Below, piece after piece: positions 1-13,709 of a stretch of 64,000 nt of DNA. Location: the NCBI GenBank assembly GCA_914767715.1, contig OU612066.1, positions 39,158,283 to 39,222,282 on the forward strand. The letters are read 5' to 3'. Within the stretch, counting starts at the first letter, position 1, and each line of letters opens with the position of its first letter. The notes below the pieces were generated by a model. The model was not told where the DNA came from. It worked only from the letters and a program-made list of their open reading frames with translations, and did not search any database. Source of the DNA: Membranipora membranacea. Lineage: Eukaryota > Bryozoa > Gymnolaemata > Cheilostomatida > Membraniporidae. The position numbers and the translations under genes were made by a program.

Positions 1-2574
1 ATATATGTGAACCAGCAGAACCACTCAAGTCTGTGTTCTGTCTGATATTTATTGTTATTATTCATGTTTGGCTGAATGTTACATAACTAAATAATCTGCC
101 GATTATGGCCATTATTAGGGGATTTTGTGGCTCATCCAAATGTGTAGTGAATCAGTTTGTCATAAGACTGGCATGTTTTCTCTCGTGACTTCTGTTCAGA
201 ATCATGGAGATCAGTTGAGTTTGTTATGTCGAGAAAGACCCGCAATCATTCCATTCCCCAGGGTTTGTTCCCAACAGTTGAAGGAAAGCTGTAAGAATTG
301 GGAAGTCTCAACTTTGGGAATAAAAGAAATAAAGTCAACTGGTTATGTTCATAATCATAACATTGATGTTAAGAAATTTGTCTAAATAAGAGTTATAATT
401 CTTTCATTTGGCTGAGCTGCCACGGCAACAGCAGCAGAACCTAACAGAGATAGTATATATATATATATATATATATCTATTATCTATATATATCTGAGGC
501 ATGCAAATTAAGTGACAACTAGAAGCAGAGAGATAAGTAAGAATGATACGCTGCTATATCAGTGAGCATCTTACTACTGTCACCAGTATGGAGAGTCTTT
601 ACTGGCCCACAGTTAGTAGTTTTAAGGTGCTTATCTCTCAGTAATCTTATCCCTGTACTGAGGAGGCTATTTTTACTTCTCTTGACATGAATGTGACACT
701 GGGTCATTAATAAAACAAAAGAGATGATTCATCAGCTCTAACAATAGGCTAACCCTCATCTATATAATGTCACAATCATTACTACTACTTCACATCTCTG
801 TAGGGCATCTATACACTGTAGGGCTGCACCAATCCACCATAATCAGGCGGTCAGCTTGAACATGCACAAGGTCGGCCTGTCATCCTACCATAGTGCCGTT
901 GTGTAATGTTGCCGATTTGTACATATTAAACTGCAGTACTTGTTGAGTCCGATATATCAGGAAGTAAACTCGGAAAAATTATAATTGTTCCAGCTCTAGG
1001 TGCTTATAATCAGAAATAAATACAGTGAATTTATCTGGGGCTCAATAATATTGTTTACAGAAAAATAATGACTGCGAGAGTATTGTGACAATGTTATCTT
1101 GGTGTGTTTTGTGAGCCCTGGAGTGATTTCATCGCTAATAACACCTGAATCAAACCAACCCTCTCTCTGTTTGCATGAAAGGCCAGCTCTAAGTTTTCAT
1201 CTTCTTTGAACTCTCCGCCAAGAGCGTACACCGCCAACATACACGGCCAACAAAATCAGGCTATGTCTTCTTCCATTTTCTCCGATCGCCAAACTATCGA
1301 ACAGATATGAAGATAAATGGGTCAGTAACTTGCTGTAACCAAACTTTGGACCAAAATCCAGACTCAGATGCAGGTTGTTATGTGGTTTCCTGAAGTGGTC
1401 AGGTGTGCCCTATTTACTTTTTGAGATGCAGTTGGCGGCCGTCCAAATTAAATTAATTGTATTCAGTGATGACACGCAGAGCCACTTATAACGGTACCAT
1501 CAGATATCAGCTGATTATAGTAAGCCTGGAGACATAGTAAGCTATAGGCATGATATGCCCTGGATACATTTAGCCCTGAATTATTAGTCTGTGATTACGA
1601 TAGTCTTTGTTCCGGAAGTAGGGGACAACTATCATATCATCATCCATCACCTTGATAGTCCCAGCCTTCCCCTTTAACTCCTCTTAGTGAGAATTTTACA
1701 GAATAATATCTGGTTTATTTTTAATAGATGTTAGAAATAATGAAAAACCCCGAAATACTTCCATAGTGCCACAGCGAATGTTAAGCGCTGTCGAGGATTT
1801 AATCATATAAAACTCATTGTATAAATATCATAACCCAGTTAACAGTCAATGGGGGCATCTTGCAAGATCCGACTCAGTGTATGTACGCCAACTTTTAAAT
1901 CCCAGTGAGCAGCACTTTTATACTCCGGTAATAATCGCACTACATCCTGACAACAACAATACTAATACCTGCACATCAACTCAAACAAACTCACTAGCCC
2001 TCCGAACAGCTGAGTAGAGCTGAATACAAGCTGTGTTTGTGTGTACAGATATGCAGTGATCATCATTTATAAATCAGCATTCTAAGAGAGTAAATGTGTT
2101 TACCAGTCAGTGAATATATCTCAATCTAATCTCGCTTATCTTATGTGGATCGTCAAATTAGATTTCCCAGTAATTTACGCGATGATGGTGATGTTTTCTT
2201 CTTTCCTTTGCTTACTGCGATATGATTGGCTACATAGATCGACGAATCAGCGCGATGTGGAAAGCCTTATTAATGTATCACCCTGAGGGGAGGGGGGGGG
2301 GAAGTCCCTTATGAGATCACCTAGTTTTAGTCATACTGTGAAATCCAGACTTGTGGGAAACCTAATTATACCCACTTTACCATTGTATTATAAAACATGA
2401 CTAGACTTTTCTCTGTTAGATGTTGACTGCTTTTAATAAGTGTGCTGATTATGAACGTTGAGGATGAGTATTATCCCCCATCGGCCCCTTCACTCCTCCC
2501 CTCCTGCTGTACCATACCTGACACAACATGTCTACTATGATATCACCACACCATGTGACAATTTATTTCTTTAG
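1..2574 (+). other. Presumed upstream intron of the cic homologue, no coding exon recognised
   Basis: The first supported cic exon opens at 2575 after a pyrimidine-rich stretch ending in TTTAG, with two bases of an interrupted codon, so this stretch is probably intron. It holds an (AT)n run near 453-475 and one copy of a short dispersed repeat (about 496-533). No HMG-box-like reading frame was seen on either strand. Confidence 0.6.
496..533 (+). repeat. Short dispersed repeat, copy 1
   Basis: A stretch of about 38 bp (core GCAAATTAAGTGACAACT, then AGAAGCAGAGA) recurs nearly unchanged at about 3731-3766 in the next intron, in the same orientation. Likely remnants of one repeat family. Confidence 0.6.
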
Positions 2575-5500
2575 GGCCTACAGACAGAACTATAGACTTG
2601 TCGTGTAGAGAAGAAGTCCTACCAAGCGATACCGAGGCTGAGGACCGACTCAAACAGAGGCTCTCTCCCTCATCATCAGCAAATCAGGGGATAGCTCTCA
2701 GGCCTACACCTGTCAAATATGACAACTGTGAGGTGAGTGTGTGTGGAAGGGAGACAACTTGATCTAGGTATCTGAGATACCAGATTCAAAGATTACTAAT
2801 AATCATAGCATTGACTTTACTGAGAGGGTGGGGGTCAGATGTAGTACTGTGTTATTTATCCTGAATTGCGTTATGTGTCACGGGTTTGCAGAGTTACTCG
2901 TCTATACACAGAATCTCTAAATATCCCATGAACCCTAACTGCAGATTATAGGACTGACAAGAATGATCTAGAACAAAATTTGCTTCTCTGAGAAAGAACA
3001 ATAAACACGTAATATAAAATCATGAAATAATTTATAATATATAATACTATAATAATAAAAAATATAATAATATAAAATAATATAATAATAATAAATATAA
3101 TAATATAAAATAATATAAAAATCATGAAAGTCCCTCATCAACATGCCTCAAACTTCAATTCAACTCAGATATCTTTACTGTGATGTATGATGTGAACCTA
3201 ATCTCACTCTGCATCTCACTCTGCATCTCACTCTGCATCTCACTCTGCATCTCACTCTGCATCTCACTCTGCATCTCACTCTGCATCTCACTCTGCAGAC
3301 CTAATCTAATTCTGCAGACCTAATCTCACTTCTTATCTGGTATGTAAATCATCTCTATAACCCGACCAGCTCAAACATGCCGACTGCTGAGTCGCCGAGT
3401 TCAGGCAGACTAGTCATCATTCTGTCCAGTTGCTCTGTTTTATTTCACTTCAGCTTCTTCTGCTCCTTTGTTCCATTATTGGATTCTAAGTTTATTTGAT
3501 GATTTTTACTTCTACAAGTTAAATAAACTGTCAGCATAGCGAGCTTCTCAAAGTCATCTTATGTTTCATTCCTGCTGAGATGTGTTCAGAATATTCGCTG
3601 AGTGAACGGAGTGCCCTGAAAGCGAATAAGTACACTTGAATGAATCATATTATTATTCTCAATAATTCCTAGCCAGCTTTAGTAAGGTGATACTTTGGAC
3701 CTGTATGTTGATTAAGAGTGTTTTTGCTCCAGGCACGCAAATTAAGTGACAACTTAGAAGCAGAGATCTTATTCATATTATAAAATTCATAATACATCAC
3801 TAAAAAGGTTAGACACACAATATAATTATCATTAACTGAAGGGATATAACTACATTTAGGTACCTGGTCAGAGTATTTTGGGTTATCATGGATTAATCAT
3901 CTGCTGAATGAAGTAACCACAAACGTATATGCAGATTAGTCTCAGTAACTTTGGGAGCTGTTTGATGATTTTTTGATGTTGTTATCACAATATCAAATTC
4001 TAGAATAATTTTTCACTACCATCAAATGAGGAAAAGAAATGTTATTACTCAAATTCCACACAGACCGTGGGACAGGTTAGATGTCCGCTGATTCTCCCCT
4101 CGGCCTGTACAGCAGCTAGGCTCTGAGCTGCCTCTATCCCACAGTTATAATGACGTTATGTGACTTTTATATTTTTCAGGAGACAGAAGAACAGTTAAAT
4201 AAACCTTCCAGTAATGGCTTCCAACCCAAAGCAGGAGTCTTCAAAGCTCGTAAGCCAAACTAACAACCTAATCAGTGATATATAACATAACAGTGCTGAC
4301 TTCGCTCTCAGTCTATTTACTCAGTGTCACATGAATCCCCCTCCCTGTCATTTTGATATATATATGGTGTTGCTAAGATCACCAGATTTCCAATGTGAGC
4401 ACTTGATCACGTCCTTCTACCAATGGTTAACGTCCCTCATCTCTGCCTCATACGCTCTCTTCTCTCTCTCCAGGTGGTACAGCCGTCTCACTGCTCCACT
4501 CAGCAGCAGTTAGCTCAGAGCATCCCCACCATCAGACCCCCTTACAGTGTATTACACCCCTGGTGTTGATGGGTAAGAATGGAGTACAGATGTCCCTCCC
4601 CGGTACGACTCTGACTTCCTCCTCCTCAGATGGGGGCAGTTTGCCTCTCGCTGACGTCGGTAATACAACAATCGGCAGCCTGAGCGGCAGCCTGAGTAAC
4701 CTCTCCTCGATGCCGTCTCCTCAGGTGAGAGAAGATAATCACTACTTAGTGCTCATACAAGTGTGTCGGGAGAGTGTGTCGGGAGAGTGTGTGGGGGGAT
4801 TGCGTCGTAGTTAATTAAGACCTCTATCGGTCAGTGACACTCAGTGCCACTTCCATCTCTCATCAGGTTATGAAGATGGAAAACTGGCCATTAAAGATGA
4901 CAGGGCACAGATAATGTAATACTGTACACAGCAGCTTACCCTAACTGTTACAAGGCCTGGATATTATCATGACACAGTCCGGTACCTGGATGTGTTATAT
5001 GTGTGTAATGTGTAGAGAACTGTAGAGTAAGCTTAGAGTAAGTGACTAGGGTTTGTGAATCCTGAGAGGTATAGAGATCAGTAGTGTTTTATACCAGGGG
5101 ATATCACTACCTGTAGCTCATGCTTCTCTGGGGACAAAAAGTGGAAATCAGTAAGCTGAGTGAAAGCAAACCTAGAGTTTATTAACTTTTCTACTTCCCC
5201 AATAAAGGATTTCTCTAGACATGATGAGTGTTGATCCCTGAGTGTTGAAATTTTCCAGTTTATAACACGTCTGGACATGTTTGTTGTCATATTATATTGT
5301 CTGGATGATAGTTTAGCTCAGTGATAGCTGAGCCGCTGAGCGTTGTGATGTTGTCTTGCCTTATATGCTCACTGTACTAAGCCTGGATACACAGACTCAT
5401 ATGAGATCTGTACACTAATTATTGTGTATAATGGTGGTGTAAGTATGGCCTGGCCCTGGAGTCTCTTACTCTTACTTACTCTTACTTACTCTTACTTACC

Positions 5501-8500
5501 TCCATACTGGGCAGTGCTGCTGCTGCTGCTGCTTGTTACACAACTTTGTTAGCATGTGGCAGTTTAATAACTCTCTCTCTCTCTATATAGTTTTATTTAT
5601 CTGACGCTGTTTGTATGATTTTGTGGCTTTGAAGACAGAAGCTGGATTCCATTCGGCTGAGTAATACACTGAGTATCACCCAGGCTATAATCTGCCTGGA
5701 ATTCAGTGTCCACCATAACGGGAGGTCAATATGAATTAAATATCCAGGGTTATAAAACTCGACCAAAGATGAAGTGTTTAACACTACACACATTGCCGTG
5801 ACAGTATATATATACATAGAGCCTAACATCCCTGGTGTCTGCCTTATAGATATGAGCGTGGGAATCTCGCTCCCACCACGGTGATTGTTTTAATAGATTA
5901 GTTTTAATTTACTACCAGCAATTAATTACAATAAATTAATTGTCCAACAACCTCCGTCACCTTGTAAGGTTCAGTGAATGTGTTTTAGCTCATGACATGA
6001 CGTTATATATGGATACTTATTGATGTCTCAGGAAGGCCAAACACAAGGCTGTAGAGAAGAGGGATGGACTAGAACAGCTCAGCCCAAACGAAATCCTGAA
6101 TTCTGTCAGATGATTCTGGCATCATATTATGTGGCCAGGAGGTTTAAATCCAAAACCAGCTTTGCATTGATAATGTCGTTGGGGTATCCACAGTTTTCCA
6201 TTATCTTGAGTACAATTTGATCCAAGTCAAATTTCATGTTGTGACGTGAATAAAATGTATCATCATCTACTTGATGATATAATTTATACCGTTTTTATTA
6301 CTATTATCTATTTAGCGATAATATTTATCGTAGTTATTATATTTATGATTACAGATGATGAAGTCAGGATCTGCAGGTCTTCTTCACTCTATAGCTCCTA
6401 AACCAGATGTTCTGTCTCACTCCTCCGCTTATCTACATAACGATATCATAACGTCGTCGTCAGGTACGTCGTCGTGTTATATAGTCACTCTCATATATAG
6501 ATATCATCATAACACCACACACATACAGGCATACATACAGGCATACATACATACATACATACAGGCATACATACATACAGGCATACATACATACATACCT
6601 ACACACATACAGGCATACATACATACATACCTACACACATACAGGCATACATACATACAGGCATACATACATACAGGCATACATACATACAGGCATACAT
6701 ACATACATACATACAGGCATACATACATACATACAGGCATACATACATACATACAGGCATACATACATACATACATACATACATACATACATACATACAT
6801 ACATACATACATACATACATACATACATACATACATACATACATACAGGCATACATACATACAGGCATACATACATACAGGCATACATACATACAGGCAT
6901 ACATACATACATACAGGCATACATACATACATACATACAGGCATACATACATACATACAGGCATACATACAGGCATACCTACATACAGGCATACATACAT
7001 ACAGGCATACATACACACATACAGGCATACATACATACATACCTACACACATACAGGCATACATACATACAGGCATACATACATACAGGCATACATACAT
7101 ACAGGCATACATACATACATACATACAGGCATACATACATACATACAGGCATACATACATACATACAGGCATACATACATACATACAGGCATACATACAT
7201 ACATACAGGCATACATACATACATACAGGCATACCTACATACAGGCATACATACATTCTGGCATACATACATACATACAGGCATACATACATACATGACT
7301 TAGTGTGAACCTCATATCATGTACCTGTATATACAAGTAAGAAATCCCCTCTCGTGGTATATGGGAGTCACACTCAATAATAACTGGTCGTTGTTATTAT
7401 GAGATAAAGCAATTTTCTGGAATCACCTACGTTGTAATCTCCTCTCTTGACATAATAGAGAATTACCAACGCTCACCAAAATCATATTCCATGAAACTTT
7501 CCATACTGTAGGGAATATGCAGTTTTTGGTATTTCCAATGTTTTGGCAGAGATATCCATAACCCTGGGTATTTTATATGGAGCTGAATGATCATTCACTC
7601 AATAATACAAATATACATACATAGATATGGAATAACAATAATAACTGCTATGTGAGATGAGTAATAGAGGCTTACACTTCTCACTTCATTCTACACTTCA
7701 TTTTGAGCGCTGTGTTTATTTGAATATACTAGAGAGAGAAATCATTGATGGAATTCTGGTTTGCCAGTAACGATGATATCACCTTGACCTATTTAATATG
7801 TTTGTTGTTGTTTTGTTTATGAGAGGAGAATAGCTGCCAACTTATTACATTCTGACCTGATATATTATGCGGGCACCACTCTGAGGGTTTATTGCTGATT
7901 TTATCTACCAACTCCAAATAATCATAAAAATGATAACATTTGATATCCATAACCTTTTATTTCAACTTTTTATTTTTGCTACACGTACGAGTTTGATCTC
8001 TCACATATTTTGTAGTTGTCCTTCCTTGTAACTTCTGCGTTATTCTTACTGATTAGTGAAGGTCGGGTTTAGGCCACCCTCATGTATAATTACAAAGTTT
8101 ACCTGGTTTATTTAGACTGGACTTTAACAGGCCATAATTATTCATACATCCCTGTTTTTATTTGATGAATAGGTGGAGGTCCGCTGAGCCCATCCTTATC
8201 TAACATTAAGAAGATTACTGGGAAGGCAGACGTAGGATTTGTAAGTGATAAACAGAGAACTTATCCCTCTAAGGTCAAGGCCACCACCGCTTCTATACCT
8301 GTGGATAAAAGTCTCTCTCTCAAATCTCTCGGTATGTATATCTGATCTCACAACATTGGCTGATGTTCTCGGCTATAATTGAGTCATGTGCTGTGGGTTT
8401 AGTAGTAGTCAGCTTCGGCTTGTATTTTTTAAGTCATGAGTATCTCAATGTCACACACATATCAACTGTCAATGAAAGTAATTACACACCACTCATAGAA

Positions 8501-10656
8501 CATCGGTAATTATAATCTACGCGTATAATTAGGAGACCAGCGTGTACCCAGTTTAATCTGAGTCACCTTAAAACAGGAAGACACGCTTAGTCGCTCCTGT
8601 TCTTGTCCTGATACAACTCAGCACTTTCTCTCTCTCACATAGGCGAGATGTTTTGAGGGTGTTTGATGTGATTAATTTCTGGCACTGTGATCCCGCCTAC
8701 CCTTAATAAGTCCCGCCTATACTCCATCACTGTGATCATGTAGCTCAGTTATAGTGAACTGTTTGCTCCTCGATTACTGATGTTATCTCCTAATCCTTAC
8801 CCTGTGTGTATCCTAAAGCTGTAGCTCCACGTAACGATGTAATCACAGGCCGATGGCATGTCTAGATATGCTAAGCCGATCTCACACTGCTACACAGGCC
8901 TATGAGTTAGTACTCGATGGTCTAGTGAGTCATAGTGGGGTAATAAATCAGGTGCCTAGATTGACCAATTAACTCCCTCAGTTCAATCGATTGACCAATG
9001 ATATTTAATGGGCGTGTTAACAAATGACCGGATTTGATGTCTTATTAAATCTGGGTCTTTGTCACTTAGAATCTTCACCAAATAAAATTTCATTCTTCTG
9101 TAAAATTGATTTTCCTATGCTATACTATGGATGTCATGTCAGGACACCTTTATTTCCAAGTGATACAGCTATTACCTTCCATATTTTCACTACAGCACCA
9201 CTCCTATCTTTGTAGTTATGGTCTTTTTTATCATAAATAGGAGGATGTGATTTAACTACAGATATTATCAACTCCTCCATTTTTGATAGCCTGTCACGAT
9301 TTGATAGATGACGTGTTTAACCGCGTAATTATTTAAGCAAGCAATCAACAACCAATCAGCATAGAGGATCGTCTAGATCACTCGGGCAAAAGACCAACAG
9401 GTTCGATGTCCACTTAACACGAGTAATCACTCGTGCAGATCCACCGATTAACCACTCGTGACCCCAAATCGATGTAAAAATCGTTACGTGGAGCTACAGC
9501 TTAAGCCTGTAACACTAGATATGATAGGATACTCCAGTATACTGATAGTGTAGGAGCCCCTGGATATCCAATACTATCTCAATAACCTTAACTAACAGTC
9601 TTATAAGGACATGCTCCACCCAAATGGTTACACACTGTTATATACAAGTTATCCTATCCTGAGTTGTCTGAAATTGCCTATAACCTATATATTATGTCAA
9701 AACAAGAAGTTCATAATACCACAGAAATGTTCTCCAGCATTATGATAAAATAATAAAATTGATCTGTTTTATTCTCTCAGGTGCAGCTGAATCAGGAGAA
9801 CGTCTTCTCCCTCCTAGTGATGATTATATAAAGGTGAGATTTACTCTCTGTTTACTTACTGGTATTCCCTTATTTACTATCACTGTATTGTTAGATAAGG
9901 TATTAATACTCTTGGGATAATCCAGATTATATTGGACTCCATTTTGTTTAGTTCGCAAAATTAACGCCAGCAACTTATAGAACAAGGTAAAGAAAAAGTA
10001 ATTTATGTTCTAATCAGGTTTGTCAGCAATATATAAATCACTCTCACATCACGAGAGCAGAGATTTTGGGACAGACTCCAATATAAATTCCGTGGCGAGA
10101 GGCGCACTAAAGGCTTAATTTGGAGTTATCTTCTTTAAATTAAGTGGTTCAGAGAGAGGACAATCCTGCCAAAAGTCACTCCATACAGTATTATATCACT
10201 ATATATAGAATTATATCACTATATATAGTATTATATCACTATATATAGAATTATATCACTATATATAGTATTATTTCACTATATATAGTATTATATCACT
10301 ATATATAGTATTATATCACTATAAGAATTATCTCACTATAATTCACACCAGGTGAACATTTATACTGTTTTAGTTTCAGACTCGATCTGTTGGTAATAAA
10401 GATGGACCTCCTATAATAGAGATAACCAGGGCTCCTGTGTCTGATCATTCTAACCGTGACGGGGCTCAGCTACTCAGCCCCACTTCTAAAGTAAGACAAG
10501 TATTCCTATTCCTTTCATGCAGTCAATACAGCATGGCTTTATCTGCTGACATCTCTCTTTCAATAGTTGATTTGAGTTACTAAAACAAGTTTGAAAGTTA
10601 AGTTTTAATCTGTCTATACGAAAGAGAGAAAAGTAAATATCACATACTGATATCAC

Positions 10657-10707
<51 letters not shown>

Positions 10708-13700
10708 ATATCATTCAGGCACGTTACAATGAACAGCCTGATTTATTTAAATTATCTGTCTGTTTCTACTTTGGCTCTGATAGTGTGAGTTGCTGTTTGT
10801 TTTATAGAAGGAGAAGAAGATACCGCCCCCGTTCCCTCTGCCTACTCATGTTACAGATGATAAGGCTATGTTATCCCCCTCCAGCACTAAGTCACCCCTC
10901 AGGAGCGGATCATTCTTCAAGAAGAACTTTGACTCTGAGCGAGACAAGTATGTATAAACTTGTGATCCTCTGAGGTACCAGGGGGTATTATTTTTGCATA
11001 CTTGTTGTAGGTTCATGCTTGCGGATGGTTAGAGCAGTAAATGGATATATGTTCCTACTATGTTGTAGCATCTAAGATATTATTTTAAAGGTCGAGGCTA
11101 AATCTCATTTTTCACCAATATAGCACTGTGCTAGATTTAGGCATTTGTAAATATTGACGATAGGATGGATGATTAATATAAAAGGGAATATGTTCCTGCT
11201 AAAAATTTGATAAAGAAAGGAATTATTGAGCTCGGTGATATATATGTAGTGTATATATGTCCCGGTTGATGTTCTACTCTTAGTTTGGGTTATTATAATC
11301 ACTGATATATATTGGTATCAATGACTGACATTATTTGCCGTATTGTCACCCTAACTGCATCCTGCCCCTTCACTATGTATACCTCCGTCGCTGATATTTG
11401 TTTCTTTATTGCAGAGTTTTAGAAAATGTCGGGTTTGAGGAGAAATTCGATCTACTGCCTGAGTTCCATCCGGGCAAGGAGACGCGTACTCCTATACCAC
11501 AAAGCCCGAGGTTCCTTCTGGGTAATCTTAGGAAGGGTAAGGGTATGGATAGCCCCGCAAGTACTCCACACAGAATCTCCGGAGGATCTAGGTATTAATT
11601 TATATACCAGTCATGTGTTGATTGATAATTTCTAAAATTGGTATTAGTCAGCTATTTAGGAACACATAATGTACCTTGCATTACATTACCTAACTTTATA
11701 TTACATAACATTACATTGAGTGAGTCGCTCTTTATTATGCAAGCGGATGTCATTGAAGCTACTCAACCTTTTCTTTGAAAAATTAATTAGCTGGTTTTTC
11801 GGGATTTTAACTCTTCAACTTTCCATCTAATGTTCAAATCACACACTGTCCTGATATATTTATATATAGCAGTATTACTTCTGATACCTTTCTCACTCTT
11901 CTGTTATTTTAGTACAGCGACGCCCTCCTCCGCAGCCACCCCTCAGCTCTGCTCGGGCAGTAAATTCTTTGGACATGATTTTAGTCTTGACAATCTATCA
12001 GATGCATCTTTAGTTCCCTCATCTCATTATAAATGTGAGTATTACATAATACAGGTACTACAGGTAACACAGATACTACAGGTACGGTGTCTGACCTTGT
12101 CTGCTTAGACAAGGTCACTTCTCAGTTCTCATGTCATTCAAACCACCCTACCATGAAGTTAAGTTTTGATGCGGGACACGATAATATAACACGCGTAGTG
12201 GTCTGGTCGTATCATACAACAAAATTTGGAATCTCCTAAGTGCTGATGTTGTTATCTAGGCCCCTCAAACGAGAATTTATGGAGGACATGCAAACTCAAT
12301 AATATCCTCAATAGTGTCCAATATATACAAAATACCAAAACATTTCAGAATAATATGGGAGCTAACTTAATTTTCTTTGAACATAATGAAGGTTCGAGAT
12401 TTTTCCCATAAAGCTTTAACCCCAATGCAGGAACAAAGCAATAGATCACATTATAGTTTGACCTTTAAGATGTCTGCACAATTATTTCATGAGACAAAAT
12501 GATTCAATCTGTCCAGCTAAGAGTTACTAGGCCTGATACTGGGCAGCACTCTGTAAGGTGTATATGTGCCCGCTGCCGCTGCTGCACTCCGCCCAATCAC
12601 TGTACTAATCACTATACAAACTCTGAGCATCTCTGATACACAGACTCCTATTGTTAGGCTTATTATCGACCAGTCATTGCCCTCGGCATTGGTATAAAAT
12701 ACCTCACAAGTCTGCAACCCAAATAATCTACCTGGAGATGTTTTGTTGAGGAGTGAGGTTCTTATAATCTAATTTCCTTAACAATTGCTATTATGATCTA
12801 ATTAAACACTTATGTAATTGTATGTGTACATTACACTGGGCCCTCCCTGCTAGAATATGCTGAGTTTTTGGTAACAATTTATCTAAAATTAGTACTATTA
12901 CACACATGTAAAGCTTGGTGGTACGCCGCTGATTACTGGCGGGTACTTTAGCTATCAGGGAGATCTGTTTGCAGTTTTTGTTGGAATGTTCGTTTTAGCG
13001 CTGCTCAGAGATCTGATGAATATTTGAATGTTGTGATTGAGAAGCTATAAGATAGCTTTACCTAGAGTCTATGTTCAAGAGAGGAGGAGGCAAAGAGGCA
13101 AATTCTTTTTCTTTTAACACAATAAATAACAGAATGCCAGAGATAACTCATTTATTTAATACAATATTTATATTTTGTTTTAGTGAGCCTATCTGGTGAC
13201 TTATCCTCAGATGGGGTGGGTTGTGACTCACCCCGCACACCTAAGACACCCGGTAGCCCAGGTTCTTACTCTTCTCTGAGGCGTATATTAGACCAGAGGA
13301 GACAGCTGGTACTTCAGCTATTTGATGAGACTCGTACATTCTTCCCTACTGGTATGTGTAATAAATTATTCTAATTCCTTGAAAGTTTTTTTTTACAGAA
13401 GGCTACAGATAGATCATTTTGAAATAACTCGATGCAAACACCAAAAGAAGGATTTTCTGTCGGCCCATCGAGTAGCAGCAATTCACAAAACTTTACTACA
13501 GTGTAAACACAATTTTAATTGTCTCTGCTCATCTTGCTGTTTTGTATTTTACAGCACAAGCCACTCAAGCCTTCCACGACAAGCATATGGATATATTCCC
13601 GACTAAATCGTGTCTACAGCTAAAGATACGAGAGGTGAGACAGAAACTGTGCGCTAATCAACAATCTAATAATAATAGTGATACCTCGAGCTCTGAGAAG

Positions 13701-13709
13701 GAGAAGTGA
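2575..13709 (+). CDS. cic: Capicua (CIC) transcriptional repressor homologue, 3' part (about 556 codons, 12 exons)
   Basis: Capicua is an HMG-box repressor acting in the nucleus downstream of RTK/Ras/ERK signalling. Exons read: 2575-2732, 4180-4249, 4474-4724, 6355-6463, 8173-8331, 9781-9833, 10380-10490, 10808-10947, 11415-11591, 11913-12034, 13184-13351, 13555-13709. Every junction has AG/GT borders and matching phase, and the frame stays open to TGA at 13707. The last two exons encode the CIC-specific C1 domain ([19 protein letters not shown], then [11 protein letters not shown], then [12 protein letters not shown]), which with the HMG box binds DNA. Upstream, [11 protein letters not shown] and [15 protein letters not shown] match the conserved CIC stretch before C1. 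No HMG box or start codon is present, so the gene begins left of the window. The middle is Ser/Pro-rich and low complexity, as usual for the family. Exon borders are by-eye calls; a skipped small exon cannot be excluded. Confidence 0.92.
3199..3297 (+). repeat. 12-bp tandem repeat in cic intron
   Basis: About eight head-to-tail copies of CATCTCACTCTG, followed by degenerate copies to about 3330. The repeat lies in the intron between 2732 and 4180; a run of ATAATA lies just upstream (3015-3120). Confidence 0.9.
3731..3766 (+). repeat. Short dispersed repeat, copy 2
   Basis: Second copy of the repeat at 496-533, with few differences, in the cic intron before the exon at 4180. Confidence 0.6.
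6521..7296 (+). repeat. Long tetranucleotide array (CATA with interspersed CAGG)
   Basis: About 775 bp made of CATA units broken at irregular spacing by CAGG and occasional CCTA or CACA units. It starts about 57 bp after the donor of the cic exon 6355-6463. Neither strand contains stops through most of it, which produces long artefactual frames of HTYIQAYI or MYVCLYVC repeats; these are not genes. Confidence 0.95.
8817..9501. mobile_element. Harbinger-like MITE (685 bp) with perfect 22-bp inverted termini
   Basis: The ends are inverted copies starting AGCTGTAGCTCCACGTAACG, perfectly matched over 22 bp, and each end is flanked by TAA (8814-8816 and 9502-9504). A TAA/TWA 3-bp target duplication is the signature of PIF/Harbinger transposons. 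No transposase frame was recognised inside, so this is a non-autonomous copy. It sits in the cic intron between 8331 and 9781. Confidence 0.75.
10190..10326 (+). repeat. About 20-bp AT-rich tandem repeat in cic intron
   Basis: Roughly six or seven copies of TATCACTATATATAG(T/A)AT lie just upstream of the acceptor of the exon at 10380. Confidence 0.85.
10661..10707 (+). repeat. (TGTC)n microsatellite
   Basis: About eleven perfect copies of TGTC in the cic intron between 10490 and 10808. A shorter (TGTC)n run lies in the 3' flank near 13763-13792. Confidence 0.95.

Noticed and set aside
6355-7308. 317-codon plus-strand frame and several minus-strand frames of HTYIQAYI / MYVCLYVC repeats
   Set aside because: Only the first 109 bases are coding (a cic exon). 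The rest is translation of the CATA/CAGG array beyond a good GTACGT donor.
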